From Pirellulales bacterium (lineage in GTDB: Bacteria > Planctomycetota > Planctomycetia > Pirellulales > Thermoguttaceae): a DNA stretch of 32,215 nucleotides. The stretch is from assembly GCA_016928165.1 (NCBI GenBank), contig JAFGLH010000028.1, forward strand, positions 1 to 32,215. The letters are read 5' to 3'. Position numbers and translations under genes: made by a program. Below are positions 15,576 to 24,170 of the stretch, piece after piece. The notes beneath the pieces were generated by a model that did not search any database, was not told where the DNA came from, and saw only the letters and a program-made list of their open reading frames with translations. Position 1 is the stretch's first letter. Every line of letters begins with the position of its first letter.

Positions 15576-15779
15576 GCCCCGAAGGGGCGCCGGTTCTCCC
15601 AGCCCAGGGCAACGCCCTGGGGGCAGAGAATGTTAGATAACCATTACCGGCCCAACGGGCCAAGCGTTTGCATAATGTCGAGGAGAACAATTGGCCCGTT
15701 GGGCCGTGAAATAATTTAAGGTTTTCCAATACCCCAGGGCGATGCCCTGGGCTGGGAGAACCGGAGGGCCTTCGGCCCA
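15576..15779. repeat. BIME-like palindromic block, left copy
   Basis: Starts with the hairpin GCCCCGAAGGGGC. Two inverted half-units follow: CCGGTTCTCCCAGCCCAGGG..CGCCCTGGGGG near 15590-15623, and CCCCAGGGCGATGCCCTGG..GAGAACCGG near 15732-15763. Each contains its own hairpin (CCCAGGGC-AAC-GCCCTGGG type). The middle has GGCCCAACGGGCC and the complementary TTGGCCCGTTGGGCC, and the block ends with GGGCCTTCGGCCC. It is closely repeated at 16315-16516 in the same orientation. Confidence 0.75.
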
Positions 15780-15819
15780 TTGAAAATAACGACGAACCGT
15801 TACTACGGAGAATAATGCC

Positions 15820-16275
15820 ATGCCGCAATCCTTGGCACGAATATGGTTGCATATCGTATTCAGCACCAAGGAACGACGGGCGTATCTCCAAAATGAAGAA
15901 TTACGCGATGAATTGTTCCGCATGTTGGGCCATCACGCCGCCGAAGCCGGTTGTCCTCCGGCCCGCGTCGGCGGTTGGATCGACCACGTACACATATTAT
16001 GCGGATTGTCTCGCACGGTGACGGTTGCGGAATTAATTGAGGTTCTCAAACGTGAAACATCGAAATGGATCAAACAACGGTCGCCAGGTTTGAGCACGTT
16101 TCATTGGCAGAACGGATACGGTGCATTTTCGGTAAGCCAATCAAACGTCGATCAGGTAATCGAGTACATTGAGAAACAACCACAACATCACAAACGGATG
16201 ACATTTCAAGAAGAATATCGTGCGATGTGTAAAAGGCATAACATTGAGATTGACAAGCGATACGTATGGGATTGA
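15820..16275 (+). CDS. tnpA: IS200/IS605-type Y1 (HUH) transposase, probably REP-associated
   Basis: 151 residues, the normal length for single-domain Y1 transposases. The HUH motif is WIDHVHILCGL (H56 and H58). The catalytic Tyr is Y116 in VIEYIEKQ, which fits the Y-x-x-x-Q pattern (Q120). Also present: SKWIKQ and FHWQNGYGAFSVSQSNVDQV. Enzymes of this family move single-stranded DNA by recognising hairpins at element ends, or process REP sequences. No accessory TnpB gene is present. The start has CGGAG about 12 bases upstream. The frame looks intact, and both sides carry palindromic blocks. Confidence 0.88.
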   Translation: MPQSLARIWLHIVFSTKERRAYLQNEELRDELFRMLGHHAAEAGCPPARVGGWIDHVHILCGLSRTVTVAELIEVLKRETSKWIKQRSPGLSTFHWQNGYGAFSVSQSNVDQVIEYIEKQPQHHKRMTFQEEYRAMCKRHNIEIDKRYVWD

Positions 16276-16314
16276 TTTCATAGATTGTAATAAAAATGTT
16301 GCTGCAAGAATCTT

Positions 16315-16516
16315 GCCCCGAAGGGGTACCGGTTCACCCAGCCCAGGGCAACGCCCTGGGGGACGGATAACACCTATATAATATTTTTGTTTTTTGTGTT
16401 GTGTGATCGGCCCAACGGGCCAATCGTTCGTGTTATAGAGGAGTGAAATAATTTAAGGTTTTCCAATTCCCCAGGGCGATGCCCTGGGCTGGGCGAACCG
16501 AAGGGCCTTCGGCCCA
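16315..16516. repeat. BIME-like palindromic block, right copy
   Basis: Same order of hairpins and spacer as the left block at 15576, including the shared stretches GTGAAATAATTTAAGGTTTT and CCCCAGGGCGATGCCCTGG. The inner TTGGCCCGTTGGGCC arm of the left copy is missing here. The first spacer is a diverged AT-rich sequence (16374-16400). Confidence 0.75.
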
Positions 16517-16549
16517 CAACACAGCAAGACGCAACAATTTTTCGTTCGT

Positions 16550-16577
16550 CACTAACCACTATCCACTACCCACTGCC
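16550..16577. repeat. Heptanucleotide tandem array before atpG (4 units)
   Basis: CACTAAC, CACTATC, CACTACC, CACTGCC, followed by TC and the atpG ATG at 16580. The array occupies exactly the position of a ribosome binding site, and none is visible. Confidence 0.8.
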
Positions 16578-16579
16578 TC

Positions 16580-17458
16580 ATGGCCAAGGCCCGAACACTA
16601 GACCGACGACGCCGATCGATAAGCGGCATCCGCAAAATCACCCGCACGATGGAACTGATCTCGACCGCTCAGTTCAAACGGGCGATGACCCGCGCCACCA
16701 CCGCCGCGGCTTACACCGAACGAGTCACCGCGTTGGTCGGCCATCTCGCCCGCAGCGGATTGGAAGTCTCGCACCCGCTGCTGGAACCTCGCCCGGAACC
16801 GAAACTGGCGACGCTGCTGGTCCTGACGGGCAACCGGGGGATGTGCGCCGGATACAACGCCGGCGTGATTCGGCAGGGCGTCGCCCGATACCGCGAATTG
16901 GCAACCGTCGCGTCGGACGTCGCGTTGGAAGTCTCCGGCAAGCGGGGCATCTCGGCGTTTCGGTTCCGCAAAATCCCCATCGATGTGGAGTTCACCCACT
17001 TCGAGGACAAGCCCAGCTTCGCCGAGGTGGACGTGCTGGCCGAGCGGTATTTGCAGGACTTTACCGCCGGCAAGCTCGACCGACTCGACGTGGCCTACAC
17101 GCGCTTCAAGAGCGTCAGCCACCAACAGGCGGTGGTCGAGACGTTGCTGCCGTTTCATGTAGGACAGGTTGACAACCTGTCCTACAAGGGGCACGAGACG
17201 CAATACGAGTTTCTCCCCTCGGCCGCCGGCATTTTGGACGAGGTGGTGCCGATGAGTTTTCGCGTGCGGCTGTTCAAGTGTTTCTTGGACGCGGCCGTCA
17301 GCGAGCAGGTCGCCCGGATGGTGGCGATGAAAGCCGCCACCGAGAACGCCGACGAGATGATTTCGCATCTTTCGATGGCCTACAACCGCGCTCGGCAGGG
17401 ACAGATCACGAACGAATTGTTGGAGATTATCGGTGGCGCCGACGCATTGAATGGGTGA
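16580..17458 (+). CDS. atpG: ATP synthase F1 subunit gamma with an in-frame palindrome insertion
   Basis: 292 residues. The N-terminal helix is typical (RRRSISGIRKITRTMELISTA), as is the C-terminal helix (RMVAMKAATENADEMISHLS, then AYNRARQGQITNELLEIIGGADAL). Gamma is the central rotor shaft that couples c-ring rotation to catalysis. Residues 193-203 (HVGQVDNLSYK) are encoded by a perfect 29-base palindrome (17158-17186). They fall in the variable surface loop between the Rossmann-like domain and the C-terminal helix, where an insertion is likely harmless. The gene is separated from atpA by acquired DNA and lacks a visible Shine-Dalgarno sequence. Confidence 0.96.
   Translation: MAKARTLDRRRRSISGIRKITRTMELISTAQFKRAMTRATTAAAYTERVTALVGHLARSGLEVSHPLLEPRPEPKLATLLVLTGNRGMCAGYNAGVIRQGVARYRELATVASDVALEVSGKRGISAFRFRKIPIDVEFTHFEDKPSFAEVDVLAERYLQDFTAGKLDRLDVAYTRFKSVSHQQAVVETLLPFHVGQVDNLSYKGHETQYEFLPSAAGILDEVVPMSFRVRLFKCFLDAAVSEQVARMVAMKAATENADEMISHLSMAYNRARQGQITNELLEIIGGADALNG
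17158..17186. repeat. REP-like perfect palindrome inside atpG
   Basis: A 13-bp arm TGTAGGACAGGTT (17158-17170), loop GAC, and the exact reverse complement AACCTGTCCTACA (17174-17186). It is in frame, adds no stop codon, and begins TGTAGG like the palindrome at 28026. Confidence 0.85.
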
Positions 17459-17483
17459 TTTTCCAAACACAAATCTTCATTGA

Positions 17484-18974
<1,491 letters not shown>

Positions 18975-19002
18975 TGGCTAATGGCCAGTGACCAGCGGCC
19001 AG
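18975..19002. repeat. Heptanucleotide tandem array between atpD and atpC (4 units)
   Basis: TGGCTAA, TGGCCAG, TGACCAG, CGGCCAG begin on the base after the atpD stop. They are followed by AGAGGAATAAAATTCG and the atpC ATG, so here the ribosome binding site (AGAGGA) is preserved. Confidence 0.8.
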
Positions 19003-19016
19003 AGGAATAAAATTCG

Positions 19017-19403
19017 ATGCAATGCATTGTCGTTACTCCTGAACGAACGGTATTCGATCGGCCGGCGGATTTTGTCGCGCTGACGCTTTACGACGGCGAG
19101 ATCGGCATAGCGCCCCAACACGCGCCGATGATCGGCCGATTGGGCTGCGGCGAGATGCGCGTCGCCGCCGACGGGCAGACCGATCGGTACTACGTTGAAG
19201 GCGGGTTCGTCGAAGTGCTCGACGACGTGGTCTCGGTGCTTACCCGCCATGCCGTTGCCGCCGGCGAACTGGACGAGGCGGTGATCGCAGAACGGCTTTT
19301 CGCCGCCCGGTCGCGCCGGGCTACCAATCCCGAGGCAATAGAAATCCGCGATCGGGCCGTTTTTCAGGCCCGGGCACAGTTGCACGTCGCTCGCCGGGCT
19401 TAA
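19017..19403 (+). CDS. atpC: ATP synthase F1 subunit epsilon
   Basis: 128 residues. The N-terminal beta sandwich has IVVTPERTVFDRPADFVALTLYDGEIGIAPQHAPMIG, the usual LTxxDGEIGIxPxHAP signature. The C-terminal helical part (about 88-128) is Ala/Arg-rich. Epsilon caps the gamma shaft and can inhibit ATP hydrolysis. AGAGGA lies about eleven bases upstream of the ATG. It is the last gene of the atp operon; the 150 bases after it show only weak hairpins (about 19429-19446 and 19469-19485) and no clear intrinsic terminator. Confidence 0.92.
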   Translation: MQCIVVTPERTVFDRPADFVALTLYDGEIGIAPQHAPMIGRLGCGEMRVAADGQTDRYYVEGGFVEVLDDVVSVLTRHAVAAGELDEAVIAERLFAARSRRATNPEAIEIRDRAVFQARAQLHVARRA

Positions 19404-19556
19404 TTCCGCCCCCTCTTCGGTATTGCTTTTCCGCGTTTTGCGGGAATTCCGCTGCTTGCATGTCAGAATCCGGCCAATCGCCGGAAATTACAATAGAGGG
19501 ATGGCGGCTGCTCCGTGTTATCGGGCAGCCCCGGCGTTTCATTTGAGATTCGAGCG

Positions 19557-20075
19557 ATGGAAGACATCAACGCCAGAAAACGTTTCGACGAGCGGTTCGT
19601 CCGATCTCATCGGCACGTTTTCCGTTACATCGCCGCGCTGCTTCCCAACCTCGACGACGCGGAAGAGGTGTTTCAGGAAACCTGCCTGAAGATGTTGGAG
19701 AAGTGGCGGGACTACGATTCCTTGCGGCCGATCGAGCCTTGGGCGTGCGGGATCGCCCGGAACATGGTGCGGAAGTATTACGACCGCACGCGACGCGGCG
19801 GCCGGCCGCTGAGCGAGATCGTCGTGGCGGCCGTCTCCGAAACTCAGCACCGTTTGGCGGCCGAGGTCGATCTCCGCTTGCAGAAGCTGCCCGAGTGTCT
19901 GGAAAAACTCTCCGACCAACAGCGCTCCTTGCTGCGGCAGTGTTACGGGGGGAATCAGACGATCAGGGCCGTCGCCGAGGCCAGCGAGTTAGGCCCCGAC
20001 GCGCTTTACAAGCGGTTGGAGAGAATACGCCGCATCCTTTTCGAGTGCATCGAGCTTGCCGTAACGAGGGAATGA
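19557..20075 (+). CDS. ECF-type sigma factor, cassette 1
   Basis: 172 residues from the ATG at 19557 (MEDINARKRFDERFVRSHR). Sigma region 2: FRYIAALLPNLDDAEEVFQETCLKML with the DAEEVxQET core-binding motif, then RPIEPWACGIARNMVRKYYDRTRR. Region 4: CLEKLSDQQRSLLRQCYGG, then IRAVAEASELGPDALYKRLERIRR, a helix-turn-helix. It resembles the short planctomycete/verrucomicrobial ECF group. Its TGA overlaps the ATG of the following FecR-type membrane protein, indicating a coupled sigma and regulator pair. It is probably the specificity factor for the downstream surface genes. Confidence 0.9.
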   Translation: MEDINARKRFDERFVRSHRHVFRYIAALLPNLDDAEEVFQETCLKMLEKWRDYDSLRPIEPWACGIARNMVRKYYDRTRRGGRPLSEIVVAAVSETQHRLAAEVDLRLQKLPECLEKLSDQQRSLLRQCYGGNQTIRAVAEASELGPDALYKRLERIRRILFECIELAVTRE

Positions 20076-22000
20076 GTCGGATGGACACACTTCAACACAG
20101 CGCCGGCGACAGAGCGGACGTGGAGTTGTGGGAGTTGGCGTCCCGCTCCTGCAACGACGCCTTGCGTCCGCAAGACGTTGCCCGACTCGAATCCCTGCTG
20201 GCCGGCGACCCGCGGGCGCGGCAATTTTACGGCTTCTACATGCTGATGCACGGGGAGATGGCGTGGAGGCTCCGCGGGGAAAGGGACGAAAAACGAATTC
20301 GCGACGACGTTCATATTTCCGATCTGCCGCCGCTATCCGTCCTCTACTATCCTCTATCCGCAAACTTTATCGGCGGCCCGGTCTTCTCCTACATGGTCGC
20401 ATCGGTGGTTTTATGCTTAATGTTGCTGGGGGCCTGGGCTTACAAAATCAGCCATGTTCGCGATCAGCATTATGCCGCCGATAGCCGCAACTCAACAACC
20501 TCCGGTCCATTGGACCGACGGCAATTAGTCTTCGTCGGCCGGATCACCGGCATGAAGGATTGCCGCTGGGCCGACCCAAATACGCATACATACATTGGCG
20601 CGTCGGCCCCGCTGGGCCGAGAGTATGCTTTGGCCTCAGGCCTGATGGAAATCACTTACAAGAGCGGCGCGAAAGTTATTCTCGAAGGGCCCTGCTCATA
20701 CAAGGTCGAGTCGTCCGCCGGCGGCTTTCTTACTATTGGCAAGCTGACGGCGAAAATCGGAACTCAAAGCTCAAAGCCCAAAACTCAAAGCTCGGAACCC
20801 TCTTCCTTTTCCCCTCTCCTCCCTCCCCTCTTCGCCGTTCGCACGCCGACGGCAATCGTCACCGATCTGGGCACCGAGTTTGGCGTTGAAGTGGCCGAAA
20901 ACGGCGACACAACGTCGCACGTATTCGAGGGGAAGGTGGTGGTTGAAGCGGGGATTCGGGGATTCGGGGATTCGGTGGGTGACACCGGCTTAGCCAGTGG
21001 CACTCAGCGGCTACTCGAGGCCGGGGAATCCGTTCAAGTAAGTAGGATGCGTGCCGGCACGCACCATGACTCCGCGACGGGTGGCACTGGTTCAGCCAGT
21101 GGCACACTGCGTTTCACGCACCCTACAACTCCGCCGAAGTTCGTCCGCCGAGTCTACGAGCCGCCCAAGCTGCTCGATCTTTTGGACATCGTCGCCGGCG
21201 GCGACGGCATGGGCCGTCGACGCGAACGCGGCATCGACCCGCAAACGGGAAAGCAAGACTCCGTCTTCTTGCACGGCGGGCGGACAACGGATCGCCCCTA
21301 TGCACCGGTTGAATGGAATTCGTTCGTCGACGGCGTTTTCATTCCCAAGCTCGACAAAACATCGGTCCCAGTACAACTCGACTCGGACGGCCATGCGTTC
21401 GACGGCTTCACGCCGTACAACAGCAAATCCGGCCCCCCCGGCCGGACCGCCGGAAGCATTTGGGCCCGCGCCGTCGAACTAAACCCCATCGACCGCTCGA
21501 AGGACCGCTGGCATTGGATTTACACGACTGACATCGACGAGCGATTCATGCCCGATGGCCGGGGACTGCTCTGCATGCAATCCAACTCGGGCATAACGTT
21601 CGATTTGGCCGCCGTGCGTCGCATCCACAAAGACGCGCGGCCGGCTCGCTTTAGAGCGACAGTCGGCATGATCGACGCCGAGCCGCTCTTCGCCGACAAG
21701 AATCCGCAAGGCATGACCGACGTCTGGGTCTTTGTCGATGGACATCTGAAACAAAAACGGATGCAACTCCGCCCTCGGGACGGAATCTCGGACTTCAACG
21801 TGACGCTCGGCCCGCAAGACCGATTTCTGACACTTGTGATTACCGACAGCGCCAACGGCGCGATGTTCGACTGGGTCGTCTGGGGCGATCCGGTCTTAGA
21901 GACAACAACCGATACCGAGTACCAAACGATGCAACCAGAACAGCCCGCAGTGAAAGGAGGAGCAACCATCCACAATACAAACGGAACCAGCGAGAAGTAA
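20072..22000 (+). CDS. Membrane FecR-type regulator with NPCBM-like C-terminal domain, cassette 1
   Basis: 642 residues. The start is the ATGA overlap with the sigma gene; the paralog at 25100 begins the same way (MSRLD versus MSRMD). Residues 1-98 are cytoplasmic and probably bind sigma. One membrane helix (FIGGPVFSYMVASVVLCLML, 99-126). The FecR-like extracytoplasmic domain (about 155-325) has ALASGLMEITYKSGAKVILE and RTPTAIVTDLGTEFGVEV. The C-terminal part (about 380-615) ends with FVDGHLKQKRMQL..DRFLTLVITDSANGAMFDWVVWGDP, matching NPCBM-type carbohydrate-binding domains. Several linkers are made of tandem heptamers or palindromes. Likely an anti-sigma or sigma activator sensing a glycan. 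Confidence 0.82.
   Translation: MSRMDTLQHSAGDRADVELWELASRSCNDALRPQDVARLESLLAGDPRARQFYGFYMLMHGEMAWRLRGERDEKRIRDDVHISDLPPLSVLYYPLSANFIGGPVFSYMVASVVLCLMLLGAWAYKISHVRDQHYAADSRNSTTSGPLDRRQLVFVGRITGMKDCRWADPNTHTYIGASAPLGREYALASGLMEITYKSGAKVILEGPCSYKVESSAGGFLTIGKLTAKIGTQSSKPKTQSSEPSSFSPLLPPLFAVRTPTAIVTDLGTEFGVEVAENGDTTSHVFEGKVVVEAGIRGFGDSVGDTGLASGTQRLLEAGESVQVSRMRAGTHHDSATGGTGSASGTLRFTHPTTPPKFVRRVYEPPKLLDLLDIVAGGDGMGRRRERGIDPQTGKQDSVFLHGGRTTDRPYAPVEWNSFVDGVFIPKLDKTSVPVQLDSDGHAFDGFTPYNSKSGPPGRTAGSIWARAVELNPIDRSKDRWHWIYTTDIDERFMPDGRGLLCMQSNSGITFDLAAVRRIHKDARPARFRATVGMIDAEPLFADKNPQGMTDVWVFVDGHLKQKRMQLRPRDGISDFNVTLGPQDRFLTLVITDSANGAMFDWVVWGDPVLETTTDTEYQTMQPEQPAVKGGATIHNTNGTSEK
20333..20360. repeat. Heptanucleotide array before the TM helix, FecR paralog 1 (4 units)
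   Basis: CTATCCG, TCCTCTA, CTATCCT, CTATCCG, coding for LSVLYYPLS just before FIGGPVFSY. The paralog has a different four-unit array at the same place (25394-25421). Confidence 0.75.
20760..20830. repeat. Two heptanucleotide arrays in the FecR domain linker, paralog 1
   Basis: The first array is 20760-20801: GAACTCA, AAGCTCA, AAGCCCA, AAACTCA, AAGCTCG, GAACCCT. The second is 20803-20830: TTCCTTT, TCCCCTC, TCCTCCC, TCCCCTC. Together they encode a Ser/Lys/Pro-rich linker (about residues 230-253) between GKLTAKI and FAVRTPTA. Confidence 0.8.
20950..20973. repeat. Octanucleotide tandem repeat (3 units)
   Basis: GGGGATTC three times without mismatch, encoding GIRGFGDS at the end of the FecR domain. 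Total 24 bases, so the frame is kept. Confidence 0.8.
20979..21126. repeat. Cluster of palindromes in the FecR domain end, paralog 1
   Basis: Three elements. (a) 20979-21003: a 25-base near-palindrome whose right half is AGCCAGTGGCAC. (b) 21081-21105: a second copy, GTGGCACTGG..CCAGTGGCAC. (c) GTAGGATGCGTG (21042-21053) pairs with CACGCACCCTAC (21115-21126) with one mismatch, flanking copy b; the left arm also forms the perfect palindrome TGCGTGCCGGCACGCA (21048-21063). A third copy of the 25-base unit is in the paralog at 26013. Confidence 0.75.
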
Positions 22001-22074
22001 TTTTTACGAACGCGCCGTCCGAGGGCGGTTCGAGTTTCCGAGAGTTAGACCTTTTTTTATCAGGAGAACTTGTG

Positions 22075-22917
22075 ATGAAGATCAATCATGCGATCGTAAT
22101 GTTGACGGCGGCCATGCTGTGCCTAGGCGCGGGCCTCGCGCAGGCGGAAACGCTTTTCTCGTACAACTTCGAGGGATGCGCCACCGGACAAACCATCGTC
22201 GGGCAGGACAACTGGGTCTCGATGAACAATGCCAATCGAAAAGACGCCTGGGTGGGCGTTGGAACCGGAGACAATACGTCCAAGGTGTTTATGTCGATCG
22301 ACGACAATGGAACCACGAGCGCAAAGATTTCCGACGCCAAGTACGACTTTGACACCGGAATGACTTTCACCACGGCCGACACCGAGGTTGTAATTACTTT
22401 TTCCGCCTTCTCGGATCGAGAACCGAACAGCAATGATATCGCCAACAACTGCATCAACTTGTGGTACACCGGCCAAAACGACCTGTACGGCGCGATCGGC
22501 ATGTATTATCTGAACGGATTAGATACCGCGCCGAACACTTACGTCAAAGCCTACGACGGCTCCGCCGGAACTTTCGGGGATAATCTTGTCGCCGGACACT
22601 GGTACGACTTCAAAGCCACCATCGACTTTTCCGACGGGAGCGGAAAGCTCACTCTGGAATATCTCGACGTCACCGCTGGCGACACCGGTTATACCACCGA
22701 CAGCGTCATTCAGAATAAAAATCTCGGCTTGACTATGACCGGCGGAGAAATCACTTTCGACGCCCTTCACGCATACGTGCAGGTCTACAACAACTACACG
22801 CAACACCAATTCATCGACAACATCGTTATCTCCAAAATTCCCGAGCCGTCCACATTGGCTCTGCTCGGTTGCGGCCTGATCGGATTGCTGGCCTACGCCT
22901 GGAGGAAACGCAAGTAG
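22075..22917 (+). CDS. PEP-CTERM surface protein, cassette 1
   Basis: 280 residues. AGGAG lies eight bases before the ATG. Signal peptide MKINHAIVMLTAAMLCLGAG, then a secreted domain rich in Asp, Asn, Thr and Tyr with a concanavalin-like feel (YNFEGCATGQTIVGQDNWV, FSDGSGKLTLEYLDV). The C-terminus is a textbook PEP-CTERM tripartite signal: IPEPSTLALLGCGLIGLLAY and the basic end AWRKRK. Such proteins are sorted by an exosortase (not in this window) to the outer surface or extracellular matrix. No enzyme motif seen. The paralog at 27171 has a nearly identical sorting signal. Confidence 0.88.
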   Translation: MKINHAIVMLTAAMLCLGAGLAQAETLFSYNFEGCATGQTIVGQDNWVSMNNANRKDAWVGVGTGDNTSKVFMSIDDNGTTSAKISDAKYDFDTGMTFTTADTEVVITFSAFSDREPNSNDIANNCINLWYTGQNDLYGAIGMYYLNGLDTAPNTYVKAYDGSAGTFGDNLVAGHWYDFKATIDFSDGSGKLTLEYLDVTAGDTGYTTDSVIQNKNLGLTMTGGEITFDALHAYVQVYNNYTQHQFIDNIVISKIPEPSTLALLGCGLIGLLAYAWRKRK

Positions 22918-22950
22918 GACGGAATTCATTCCGTTCGTTTTGGACTGATC

Positions 22951-23016
22951 ATTGGGGCGGCAACTCAACTGCCGCCCCAATAAAAAATACTCTCCTCTCC
23001 CGCCAAGCGGGAGAGG
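22951..23016. repeat. Two strong hairpins after the PEP-CTERM gene
   Basis: The first is ATTGGGGCGGCA (22951-22962) with loop ACTCAAC and exact complement to 22981. The second is CCTCTCCCGC-CAA-GCGGGAGAGG (22994-23016). Neither is followed by a T-run on the plus strand (the first is followed by AAAAAA), so these are probably repeats or mRNA 3'-end stabilisers rather than intrinsic terminators. Confidence 0.65.
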
Positions 23017-23066
23017 GGCGGAGGGGTGAGGGCGGATCGCCGCCAAAAATTATTCATAAGTATTGG

Positions 23067-24170
23067 ATGCATGTTATGAAAACATTGTTTGCCACCGTCG
23101 GCGCCGCGAGGACGCGGCGGCTAAACGTTCTCCCCCGCGACGGCGGTCGCGGGGCGTTTCCCTCGTCCCTCGCCCCTCGCCCCTCGCCCCCGCGAGCGTT
23201 CACGTTGGTCGAGTTGTTGGTCGTGATAACGATCATCGGCATCCTGATCGCGTTGTTGCTGCCGGCGGTGCAAGCCGCCCGCGAGGCGGCCCGCCGCGCT
23301 CAATGCACCAACAACCTCAAGCAACTCGGCCTGGCGCTGCACAATTATCATTCAGTCCACAACATGTTTCCGGCCTCCGACACGATTTCGGTGCCGGAGC
23401 AATGCGAAACCGATTGCCGGGGAACGCCGTTGTATTTCACCTTGCTTCCCTACATCGAGCAGTTGAGCATGGGCGAATCGTTGGACGGTTGCATGGCGCG
23501 CGGTTGGGTCGTTTGGATGCGAATGGTCGACGGCGTGCCCCACAACGGCGAGCCGGACGTATGGAACCCCCTGGCGTTAATGAAGTTGTCGATTTATCAA
23601 TGTCCCAGCGACGATCGGGTTTCGTGGTCGCCCGGAATTAAGGATTACTTCGGCTGCACCGGCGGCCGAGAAATTCCCGGCGAGTACTTCACGGCGACCA
23701 ACGGCGACGTGTTTCTCAACGGGCTGTTCGCCACGAACCGTTGGCGTCGCTTCGCCGATGTCGGCGACGGATCGTCGACCACTTTCGCCATCGGCGAGAG
23801 CGTCCACACGTCGTACTTGGGACTGGACCCGGACGGGAGCATGGACACGTACTACAAGACCGCTCAGGGGGGCTACGTGCCCTGGTTCTACGGCGGAACC
23901 TGCTCGCCGAACGGCAGCAACGACGATTGCGGAACAAAGGTTCACAATATCGGACGGTGCGTCCGCTCGACGAAGAACCCGCTCAACTCAACCCTCAGCC
24001 TCACAAACGCCGTTGAAAACGAGGTCCCCTTCGGCAGCCATCACAGCGGCGGCGCCCACTTCGTCTATGTCGACGGACACGCGGCCTTCATCAACGACTC
24101 GATCAATTTCAACGTGTATCAGGCGCTGAGCACCATCGCTGGCGGCGAGTTGGTTTCAGGCGGCAAGTGA
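23067..24170 (+). CDS. DUF1559 pseudopilin-like protein, cassette 1
   Basis: 367 residues (start uncertain: ATG 23067 or 23076; no clear ribosome binding site). After a leader of about 45 residues comes the type IV pilin-like N-terminus RAFTLVELLVVITIIGILIA, then LLPAVQAAREAARRAQCTNN and NLKQLGLALHNYHSVHNMFP, the signature of DUF1559. The C-terminus has GGAHFVYVDGHAAFI, the usual H-x-G-G..DGH end. DUF1559 proteins are hugely expanded in planctomycetes and presumed secreted or surface pseudopilins. The residue before the cleavage Phe is Ala, not the usual Gly. The leader is encoded by hairpins plus a heptamer array. Confidence 0.9.
   Translation: MHVMKTLFATVGAARTRRLNVLPRDGGRGAFPSSLAPRPSPPRAFTLVELLVVITIIGILIALLLPAVQAAREAARRAQCTNNLKQLGLALHNYHSVHNMFPASDTISVPEQCETDCRGTPLYFTLLPYIEQLSMGESLDGCMARGWVVWMRMVDGVPHNGEPDVWNPLALMKLSIYQCPSDDRVSWSPGIKDYFGCTGGREIPGEYFTATNGDVFLNGLFATNRWRRFADVGDGSSTTFAIGESVHTSYLGLDPDGSMDTYYKTAQGGYVPWFYGGTCSPNGSNDDCGTKVHNIGRCVRSTKNPLNSTLSLTNAVENEVPFGSHHSGGAHFVYVDGHAAFINDSINFNVYQALSTIAGGELVSGGK
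23102..23187. repeat. Hairpins and heptamer array encoding the DUF1559 leader, cassette 1
   Basis: CGCCGCG-AGGA-CGCGGCG (23102-23119), CCCCGCGAC-GGCG-GTCGCGGGG (23133-23154), then CCCTCGT, CCCTCGC, CCCTCGC, CCCTCGC (23160-23187). The second hairpin and its CGTTT link to a C-rich array recur at 28154 in the other DUF1559 gene. Confidence 0.8.

Larger units (their letters stand above)
15576..16516 (+). mobile_element. IS200-type transposase gene bracketed by two BIME-like direct repeats
   Basis: A unit of about 940 bases between the PD-(D/E)XK-like gene and atpG. Two imperfect direct copies of a roughly 200-bp palindromic block (15576-15779 and 16315-16516) flank one Y1 transposase gene (15820-16275). 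This is the arrangement expected of a REP-associated transposase with its REP/BIME units. The blocks are themselves made of inverted half-units, so either copy could be the recognised end. The precise element ends and target site are not determinable from one copy. Confidence 0.65.

Noticed and set aside
22951-22990. Rho-independent terminator
   Set aside because: The hairpin is strong but is followed by A residues on the plus strand, not T.
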